A DNA stretch of 64,000 bases. Origin: Azadirachta indica (lineage: Eukaryota; Streptophyta; Magnoliopsida; Sapindales; Meliaceae). Within the stretch, counting starts at the first letter, position 1, and each line of letters begins with the position of its first letter. Positions 12,517 through 23,049 of this stretch are shown here, one piece after another. The stretch spans positions 246,824 through 310,823 of the forward strand of contig CM040440.1 in the NCBI GenBank assembly GCA_022749755.1, written 5' to 3'. The notes under the pieces are model-generated. The model worked only from the letters and a program-made list of their open reading frames with translations, was not told where the DNA came from and ran no database searches. The position numbers and the translations under genes are program-made.

Positions 12517-15101
12517 TACGCTTTCACCGTCACTGCTACTCCACCGCTGCCGCCGATCGAATGATGCTTCGGCCAATCCTGAGCAAGTTAATTAGTACTT
12601 TTTCTTCTTTCTTTCTTTCTTTCTGGCGTATAATTATCTAAGTTCTTTAATATTTACAATATAAATTTGATGATGGATCATAACTGTGAATACCTATATA
12701 TTTATAACCATTCTTTCCCAGTATTCAAAAACATAATCATTAAGAATATTCTAAGAGAAAGATTGGCGAAGTGAATTAATAATACAGTATATTATACAAT
12801 AGATACAGAAAATAAATCTTTTATACACGTTTAAATTAAGTTCACCTCTAAAAATGGCTCTCTTTGGGAAAGATTACATTATACACGTTTGTAGTAGCTG
12901 CATCTTCCGAAGCTGAGATGAACCTCACATTGGAGAAAAGCAATCTCTGAAAAAGATACTTATTAATTTCCTCAACATCAAGTTTTGATGTCCTGATGGG
13001 TTTTTATTAGCTTGATTCCAAGACTTTCAGGGCTGGTAGGTTTTGAGCCGATCGATGCTTGATGCATATGGAAGGTTCTGTTGTGTATAATAATTAATTT
13101 GTACCCTATTACAGAGAAGTCCATCTTTTTCTTTCTAAATACTGCAAAAGTATTTTACTTTAAATTAATATAAATTAATGGGTTGCAACTGTTTAATTTG
13201 TTTTGATTTATTTGTTGACCCGTTTTGGATTTTGGAATACGCTTACGCGAGTTGATTGTGATTTGTTTGCATTAATTTATAACAATATTAGATAATTTAA
13301 TATAACAATGTGTAAGGAATTTGAATGCCATTAAAATATTTTTATTTGGCTTAATGCTTACTACATTATGGTATCTGATTAGTATTGAATGGTTTATGGT
13401 TTTAATTACATATAATTATTTTTAATTTATAGAGTTTGTATTTGTGTATATATAACCCTATTAATGTAAAGTTTGTGTTTTTGTGAAACTCTAGATAAAG
13501 ATAATTATTGTGCAGAGAGTTTGTATTTTTGTGTAACTCTATTAGATATGTTTATAGGACATTATAATTTGTTGGTGGTTATTAATATTCTTAATCATAT
13601 TCTGTATGATAATTTTATTATATATATATATAATTTATTATAAAAAAATTATAAGGACCTAAAAAATTCTTGTAATATGCTGCGGTAAAATTGAGATATA
13701 ATTCTTTTAATTAATTATTTTAATTTCACTATATATACGTTGAGCTTGTATCCTAGGTTCCTATCGTATGGGATTCTCTGGACTCTTAGTCCATTCATCT
13801 CTTTCAATTGACCCATTAATGCCTCAAAAGCATAAAAACAAAATTAGTTAAAATTGAACCGCCCGATGCATTCGTAGGTAGAAACTAAATAAGCCCAATA
13901 AAAGAACTCCTTAATGTAACAATAAGAAAGCCCATTAAAATATGACCTATACAAATCTTAAAGTTATATCTGATTAAAATTATATTAAAAACAGCATTCC
14001 ATGAAATCTGAACAAAAAAAGATGTAAAAGGAACCAGAAAGTAGACTTTTTCCATTGTTACCATTTCTTTTATAAGAATTAGTTACCAAAATTGTGTTGT
14101 TGACTAATTACCTTTTTGTGACAAAATCTTGTACGTTTAATTTTCATCTAATAATTTTTGATAAATTTAAAGTGTGAGTTAAGAGTCTAATAATGCTACT
14201 AAGGATTTAACTATTAAAGTATTTTTCTCAAAACTTGTGATTTTCAGACTATTTATTCTTTAATTTATTTAAGATGACTTTTAATCCAAACTTGGTTTGT
14301 ACATATATGTATGTATAAAAACATCCTAAAAATTAAAGGTTGCATCCTAGAATTCGAATTAAAAAATAAATTCATTTAAAATAATTTTATTTAAATATTA
14401 ATTACTACCAAATTTTTTATATTGAATAAGAAAAAAAATCTCTATTTAAAATATTCAAATGATAAAAATTTAGCGATTGGCCCTACTTCATAATCAGCAG
14501 TTTTAGATCCCTTCCATATTTATATCGACAAAATTTTTTATAACTGTCATTTTAGTATTGACTTTTCATCATATTCTTAAGAAAAGTTCTCGGATGACCA
14601 TATAGACTGCCATAAGAAAGAAACTACTATTTTTGTAGATAAATTATTTAATGAAAAATATTTAGAAAAAGTAATACGAACATATTCATTTTCTTAAATA
14701 TGTTATTATAAATTGAGATTAAATCTAAACGACCCTTAAACTCAAAAAAAAAAAATTGATTAAATTAACAAGGGAGTATTTATCTGTTTTATTCAATACC
14801 ATTGAGTGAATTTTGTACAACTCAATAGAATTCTAATTAAAATGTTAAAAATTAAGTATTCAAAAACTAAATTAGAGTGCAATCATTTTCATGAAGGCAA
14901 ACAAAACTTTTTTTTTTCCAATTACAAATTCATACACGTTCCATTAGTAGAATTTGAATAATCAAAGTCACTACCCTAATAGTTATGAAACCTACATATA
15001 TGACCAATTTGTGCCATTCATATATTATCTACAATTTTTTTTGAAATGACAAAAAATTTAGTGACCTTGTCTTTGGAAAAGAATTGACTTGTGTGTTTGG
15101 A

Positions 15102-15167
<66 letters not shown>

Positions 15168-15585
15168 TTTCTAGTGAACTTTGAAGAGATATATGATTTT
15201 CTCAAATTTTAAGGGGCATGTCAATTAGGTTATTTCTCTTTTAATTGATTATTTTGATTATTTTCTTTGAAAATTATTTAATTTACTATTAGTTTTATAA
15301 CAAATTTATTTACTTAATTTTTTAATAGTAATCATGACAACAAATAGTAATTATTCTTAGAGATCTTATCAAATAAAAATATTATTATAACTAAATAACT
15401 ATTTTATTTTTAATATATTTATTATTGTAAAAAAATAATAAATATAAGAATATGGCTAATACATGGATATTATTATGTCTCTATTAAATATGATATAATA
15501 GTTAATTTAAATAATATGGAATGTCAATCGATCTTTTATAATTTGCATTTTTATTTTTTAAATATCTATTTTTGTTAGAAAATAC
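12517..15585. repeat. 3.02-kb tandem unit, copy 3
   Basis: Last copy, about 3069 bp, lengthened by AT-run expansion. Up to about 13985 it is nearly identical to copy 2; beyond that it carries many substitutions (cagcattcc for tagcattac, gcgattggccc for acgattggctc, and others). It ends at aatacta (15581-15587) and then runs into ttgcatagatatt, the unduplicated continuation of the older repeat. Confidence 0.95.
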
Positions 15586-18397
15586 TATTGCATAGATATT
15601 AATATTATATATGATTTAATTTTAAAAAATATTAGTAATATTTTTATATTACATAACTTAAAAAAAATGTTATAATGTGTATTTTAATAATTTTTTAATA
15701 TCAAATATTTTCTTAATTACAAATTCAAACTCCTCATTTAGCACTAAAAATATAATATAAGTATTTTTTATAACACTTAACCAAACAGTACCTTGTTTTT
15801 TTTTTCTGAAAAGTGCTTAGAAAAAAGCTAAAAAAAGCATTAAGTATACTAGTGTTTTGTCTTTAACACTTGTAAACAGACATTTAGTTGCTAACTATGA
15901 CTAAATAGTCACCAAATTTATTCACTAAAAAGGATACACTTTAGTAATAAAATTTCTTTATAGTAATGATAATAAACTTTTAGTGTGTAGTTTCATCACA
16001 AATAAGTTTATTGCATTTTCCTTCTAATTTTACCAATAAAGTAATTCAGTGATCAAAGTCTTTATCTCACAGCTGGTGATGAAAAATATGAACACTAATG
16101 CTATTCTTTTATGGTCACACACATAAAGTTACCATTTCTATTATAAGAATTAGTTACCAAAATTTTGTGTTGTTGACTAATTAACTTTTTTTGACGAGAT
16201 CTTGTACGTTTAATATTCATCTAAATAATTTCTGATAAATTTGAAGGGGGAGTTAAGAGTCTAATAATGCTACTAAGGATTTAAATATTAAAGTATTTTC
16301 TCAAAACACGTGATTTTCATGCTATTTATTCTTTAATTTATTTTGGATGACTTTTAATCCATACTTGGCCTGTATATATGTGTATATATAAAAGCATCCT
16401 TAAAAATAGAGGTTGCATCCTAGAATTCAAATAAAAAAAATCCCTTTAAAATAATTTTATTTAAATATTAATTACTACCAAATTTTTAGTATTGAATATG
16501 AAAATAAATATATTTAAAATATCTAAATGATTTAAAATTTAATGATTGGCTCTACTTTATAATCAGTAGTTTTAGATTCTTTCCATATTTATATTAACAA
16601 AATTTTTTATAATTATCGTTTTAGCAGTGACTTTTCGTCATATTCTTAAGAAAAAATCTTGGGTGACCATATAGAGCTCCATAAGGAAAAAGAAACTATT
16701 ATTTTTGAGGGCGAATTGTCTAATAAAAAATATTAAAAATATATTTAGAAAACCTAATACTGACATATTCATATTCTTAAATATGTTATTATAAATCCAT
16801 ATTAAATTTAAACAACTCTTAAACTCAAAAGAAATCGATCAAATTAATAAGGGAGCATTTGTCTGCTTTATTCAATACCATTCAGCGGATTTTACATAAG
16901 TACTCAATAAAGTTTCGATTAAAATATTAAAAATTATGTATTCAAAGACTAATTTAGAGTCTAGTCATTTTCATGAAAGCAAACAAAGCCTTTTTGCTCC
17001 GATTAGAAATCTATACATTTTCCATTAGTAGACTTTGAATAATCAAAGTCACTCCTCTAATAGTTCTAAAACCTACATATATGACCAATTTGTACCATTC
17101 ATATATTATCTAAAATTTTTTTAAAAAATGACAAACAATTTAGTGATATTGTTTCTGAAAAATAATTGACTTGTGTATTTGGAATACATATATATACTTT
17201 CTGGTCAACTTCAAAGAGATATGGGTATCTTCTCAAATTTTAAGGGGCATGTCAATTTGGTTATTTCTCTTTTCATTGATTATTTCGATTATTTTCTTTG
17301 AAAATTATTTAATTTATTATTAGTTTTATAACAAAATTAATTTACTTAATTTTTTAACAGCAATCATGACAACAAATAGTAATTATTCTTAGAGATCTTT
17401 GTCAAATAAAAATATTATTATTACTAAATAATAATTTTATTTTTAATATTATTATTATTATTAAAAATAAAGAATATAAGAATATGACAAATATATGGAT
17501 ATTTATTATGTCTCTATTAAATATTATATAATAGTTAATTTAGATACTATAGACTGTCAATTTATTTTTTTTATAATTTGTTAATTTTATTTTTTAAACA
17601 TTTGTTCGTATTAGAAAATACTATTGCAATGATGTTAATTTTATACATTATTTAGTTTTAAAAATATTATTAATTTTTTTGTATTAAATAATTTAAAAAA
17701 ATGTTATAATGTCTATTTTAACAATTTTTTTATGTCAAAGTTTTTTCTTAATTACAAACTCAAAGTCCTAATTTAGTATTAAAAATATAATATAAGTATT
17801 TTTTATAACTCTTAACCAAACAACAGCTGTATTTCTGAAAATTTCTTAAAAAAGTGCTAAAAAAGAGCATTATGTATACTAGTGTTTTCTGTTTAACACA
17901 TGCAAATAGACACTTAGTCACTAACTACAATTAAATAGTGACCAAATTTGTTGACTAAAAAGATGCACTTCAATAATAAATTTCTTCATAGTAAAGGTAA
18001 TAAACTTTTAGTGTCTTGTTTCATCACAAATAAGTTTATTGCATTGTACTTGAAGTTTTACCAACAAAGTAGTTCAGCAACCAAAGTCTTGATCTTATAG
18101 TCAGTGATGAAGAAATTGAACATTAATGCTTTTCTTTTATAGTCACCTATATACAGGTACCATTTCTTTTATAAGAAAGTTACTAAAATTTTGTGTTGTT
18201 GACTAATTACCTTTTGTGATGAGATTTTGTACTTTTTAATTTTTATTTAAATAATTTTCAATAATTTTGAAGGGTGAGTTAAGAGTCTAAAAATATTACT
18301 AAGATTTAAATTTTAAAATATTTTCTCAAAATTTATGATTTTCATGCTATTTATTCTTTAATTTATTCAGGATGACTTTTAATCCAAACTTGTCCTC

Positions 18398-18428
<31 letters not shown>

Positions 18429-19300
18429 ATGACAGCATCGTAAAAATTAAAGTTTGAATCTTGGAATTCAAATAAAAAATTAAATCCATTTAAATTAATT
18501 TTATTTTAAAATTATTTACTACCAAACTTCTATTATTTAATAAGAAAATAAATCTATTTAAAGTATCAAAACGACTAAAATTTAACGATTGGCTCTACTT
18601 TGTACTTATCAATTTTAGATCCTTTCTTATTTATATCAACAAAATTTTTTTATAATTATAGTTTTAGCGGTGACTTATCATCATATTTTGAAGAAAAATT
18701 CTTTGGTGACTATAAAGGGTGCCACAAGAAAAAACAAACTACTATTTTTGTAGATAAATTGCCTAATGAAAAATATTAAAAAATATTTCAAAAAGGAATA
18801 CCGATATCTTTATTTTCTTAAATATGTTATTATAAATCTAAATTAAATCTAAAGAACTCTTAAAGTAAAAAAAAAAAAAAAAAAGGAAATCGACTGAATT
18901 AAGAAGGGACTATTAATTTGTTTTATTCAATACTATTTTCTGAATTTTATATAGCTTAATAGAGTTTCGATTAAAATATTGCAATTTATGTATTCAAAGA
19001 GTAAATTAGTGTCCAAATCATTTTCATGAAAGCAAATAAATCTTTCTTTTTTTCCTTTAAAAGTTAATATATGTTCCATTAGTAGACTTTGAATAATCAA
19101 AATTATCACTCTAATAATTCTTAAACCTACAGGTATGACCGATTTGTACCATTCATATATTATCTGTAATTTAATGATCTTATTTTTAAAAAAGAATTGG
19201 CTTGTGTATTTGGAGTGTGTGTGTATTACTTAATAGTCAATTTTAAAGAGAAATCTATATTTTCTCAAATTTTAAGTGGTAAGTCAGGTTTTCATTTGAT
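14063..19300. repeat. Older 2.03-kb tandem family, three diverged units
   Basis: The landmark ccatttct-x-ttataag-aattagttac recurs near 14063, 16130 and 18160, and the order of landmarks after it is the same in each: the ttgttgactaatta block, a gaattcaaataaaa block, the aacgattggctctac block, the AT run, and the gggcatgtcaatt block. Units are about 2.03-2.07 kb and divergence increases toward the right. The copies around 8003-9490 and 11028-12516 are the truncated versions carried inside the young 3.02-kb units. I see no coding potential. Confidence 0.85.
15102..15166. repeat. Expanded (AT)n microsatellite
   Basis: About 65 bp of AT repeats with a single C interruption near 15118. It is the expanded allele of the run in copies 1 and 2. 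Confidence 0.9.
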
Positions 19301-19394
19301 GGTAACCCAGTTGAAAAGTCGAAATATCAAAATCAAATTTTTTCTTCTACGAGAAAATAACATACACTCGAATGACTAAATTTTGGTGTTAAAT

Positions 19395-19800
19395 TGGTAG
19401 TCTCTTTCATATCTTTTTCATATTTATTTTATTAAAATAATTTTCTACAATTATAATTGTTCTCTCTCTGACTTATTAGCATATTCTTTCAGAAAAAAAA
19501 AAAATCAAGTAGACAATTTATCTACAAAAGTAGATATTTATACATAATTTAGCAATTAGCTCAACCTAATAACCCATATTAACAAAATTTTCTATGATTG
19601 TAGTTTTTGTTGTGATTTATTATTATATTTTTAGGAAAAATACTTGTGTGGCTATATGAAGTACCATGTAGAAAAAGAAGATATTATTTTAATAGATAAA
19701 TTATTGAAGAAAATAATAATAAAAATATCTAATAAAACAATGTATTCTATATATTTATTTTTTAAATATTTTGAAATCTAGATTAAATTAAACACCATAC
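19395..19800. repeat. Highly decayed partial copies of the 2.03-kb family
   Basis: Two short segments (about 19395-19500 and 19555-19800) still follow the word order of the 2.03-kb unit: caacaaaattttctat, then tgtgatttattattat, then gtagataaatt-like and taaatatgttatt-like words. They are much more diverged than the units to the left. Confidence 0.5.
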
Positions 19801-22013
19801 GGTTTTTAAATGATTGAAGTAGAGTCTAAATTCAAGTGCAGTAAAGGCAGTAATTAAGGTCATAATGCACTTTTTGGGACAAAATTTTAGATATCTAGTA
19901 ATATTCAATTTTTAATCTTCAATTGTTGTCAAATAAAATCATTAAATATTATAATATTATTAAATGAAAGGTTAATAATAATTAAACAGACATGAGTTGT
20001 CAAATTATTTCTCACTAAAATTTCTCTCTGAAGAATAAGATAAAAAATAGCCGCTAAATAAAAATAAGGGGTACCAAAAACTTTAATTATTGCACTTTTA
20101 AAATTCATTAATTTATTATAATATAAAATATAATTTATATTCAGAATTAATAGAAGGATAATGTGAATTATACCAATAATAGACCATATTTACAATGATA
20201 AAATGAATAACTAAAATTTTTTAACTGAAAAAAATTTGATGACAACCCAATTGCAAAGTTAAAGTATGACTAAATAAATTTCTTGAAAATGAATAACGCG
20301 ATTTGAGCATAGAACTACAAATATTTAAATTTAAATTATTCAATAAAATTTGTCAAAATCTTTTTAAAAAGTCTTTATATTTGTAACAATCAAGGACCAG
20401 AAAATAAAAAAAAAAATTTTTTCTGCCGCATTAAATTGTCTCTGGTTTCAATACATGATTAATTATTATAGTGCAGTCCCTTATTTTTTAGTCCAAATGC
20501 AGGAAACATCGATAGATAATTATAGTTACTCTCTTTTTTATTACTCCATTTTGTAGCTCTTTTAAGAGTCTCACCTATCTCATTAAGCTATTTTAGTGTT
20601 TTCTCTAATTTTTTAAGTTTTCTAACCTCTTGATTTTTTTTCTCACAATTATTTTGGGATTATCATATTTTAAGTTTTTTTTCTCACAAATTATATATGA
20701 TGTTGAAATTTTTTTAAAAAAATATTTTGATATACTATTATATTTTGAAATATTTTATAAATAATAAATACTTATGAATTTCTCTTAAGAAATCTTTCTG
20801 TTCACAATAGTCAAGCACTAGAAAAAAAGAATGAAATATTTTTATTTATATTAGAAAATACTCTTAAGCATGTTAAAATATTTGTTCTTTATATTTTTTA
20901 TCAAACGTCAACTAAATACAATTAACATTGTGGTTACTCTACATTATTTTAAGCTACACGTGGCCCTGTTTGATTCTCCTTCCTTTTTTTTGGTTAATTT
21001 AATCAACAAGGAATATCTTTTTTTAAAACAAAAATCTACGCATGGTCCTACTTTAAGTCTTCCTCTTAAATTGATGGTCTCCTTATTATTATTTTTGTGT
21101 TTGTAATATTAAAATAATTTTTTTCATGTCTTGTTATAATATTCTTCAGAAAAATTTTCTTATTCATTCTATCCACAAAAGTAATATGCCTTTAAGAATA
21201 AATGAAGTGAAGAGTTTAATTTCTCTATTTTAGATTTCCTAAAAGTATATATATATATTTACTTTTCATATGTGTTTATTAGTTGCCTGTGAATGTAACG
21301 TCAACCTAAAAATTTCCAATACCCTTCATATTAATTCTATTACGACCTCAAATTATATACGATTTTATGGTTTCATTCATGTAACATCAGCCTAGAAATT
21401 TTCAATACCCTTCACATTAATTCTACTATCAGCTCAAATTATATATGATTTTATGGTTTCATTTGAGATTGTTGTGTTTTGAAAGTAAAGTTAAATATTA
21501 ATTATTTTATGATGCCAAGTAGAATTCACTCATTTTTAATCAATATTTGACAACTTTTTTTCCACATCAGCTGAGCAGTTCCTTAATATACCAAACAAAA
21601 TCTACCTCAAGCTTTCCGATTGATGTCCACGATGTATATTCACGTTTTTATTTTTTTTGCCTACATGATAGAAAAAAAAAAAGTTGGTTTAATTTTATTC
21701 CATTGAATATAGGATCTTTTTTTTTACAAAATTCTTAACACACAATAAGTCATCTATATCTTCTATAGAGATTTATTCTAACCATGTTATGTTTATAGTA
21801 ATTTTCATGGTCACGATTTTAGAGGAGTGGACAAAGTTGTAATTTTACTTATTTATTTCCTTAATATGCGTCTACTTGTACTTTAAAAAATATTTTAAAC
21901 ACCTTTTTAATCACAAGCCTATGTAAGAAAATTTAAAAATTAAATTTTATATTATACATCCTTATGAATGTCAATATAAGTAATAGTTAAAACTTTTTTA
22001 CTTTTTCTCTTTG

Positions 22014-22046
<33 letters not shown>

Positions 22047-22804
22047 TAATTTTTCTTTGTGTACATAACTATAAACATATTCATCACCACCAAATTAACA
22101 TTTTTTATTTTTAAAGTAAAAACTTTTAAGTTATTGAAAAATTCACAACATCAATAAAAAAAAAAACCTCAAAAGTAAGCATAATTGATAAGTATTCTAT
22201 ATATGTCCAATAATTTTCAAATTAGGCAGGGAAAGAGTAAACATTTTTAAATCAATATTATAGAAATAAAAACACCTTTTTGTATTTTAAATCTTCCAAA
22301 CATTGATTTCTTTCTTCATAAGTCAGTAATTGTTAAACATTTATGGTGAATTAACTTTGATACTAAAGAAAAAACGTTTAAGATTTAAATGTTAAACAGA
22401 TGTGTTATATATGTATAAAGAGTAATGCTATTTTATTTATTTAAGTTAAATTGTCTTTAATAGTAAATTTCACAATAGATATTTTTGTATTAAATTTTTT
22501 TTATTAAAATATGGCATGTCAACAAGGCATTACTACTACTCATGTATTTATTTGGATATGAAACACATAGAAAACATTTATTTATTTTTATCTTAAATTT
22601 GAATATTCAAGTTTGGAGGAATTTGAAAATATAAAATCCCAATCATGTTGAATAAAAGTTGAGTAAAAGTTAAAACCATGATGACAACAAATAAACTTGT
22701 CACCGTCACTATCACCGCTTTCTACCTGTTAATATTTTTTATTTTCAATTTTTTTTTGTTGACCTAAATCTTTATGTTGTCTTCCGTAAATAGGCTTTGC
22801 ATTG

Positions 22805-22837
<33 letters not shown>

Positions 22838-22970
22838 CTTGTCCCATCAAAAGCCATCCGCCAACCAAATTCTTTGTCTCTCCTGAATTATTATCCGAAA
22901 GTTTGGCTGAACCCGAACGGCACTTGATAGATATTGCACAAGCGACACATGTTCCATGGCATAGTTCTTT
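19801..22970. other. AT-rich intergenic region upstream of the receptor gene
   Basis: No supported gene. It holds an 86-bp tandem duplication (listed separately), a CT/AT microsatellite at about 22015-22045, and an (AT)n run at about 22807-22835. Short open frames here are AT-rich chance ORFs. Confidence 0.4.
21295..21466. repeat. 86-bp tandem duplication
   Basis: Two adjacent copies start gtaacgtcaacc (21295) and gtaacatcagcc (21381) and each runs through gattttatggtttcatt. They differ at roughly ten positions. Confidence 0.85.
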
Positions 22971-22978
22971 ATTTTATT

Positions 22979-22985
22979 TATAAAA
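22979..22985 (+). promoter_or_regulatory. TATA box of the receptor-like protein gene
   Basis: TATAAAA lies 65-71 bp upstream of the ATG at 23050, the usual distance for a short plant 5' leader. A CT-rich leader (23010-23035) follows. Confidence 0.5.
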
Positions 22986-23049
22986 GCATCTTAATTCACC
23001 CGCCCTGATCAAAACCAAAATTCTCCAGCCCCCCTTACGTTTAAACATC

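Noticed and set aside
6468..15585. Triplication as an assembly artefact
   Set aside because: The three copies carry their own substitutions and different AT-run lengths, and the junctions are distinct from both edges; not excluded without reads, but unlikely.
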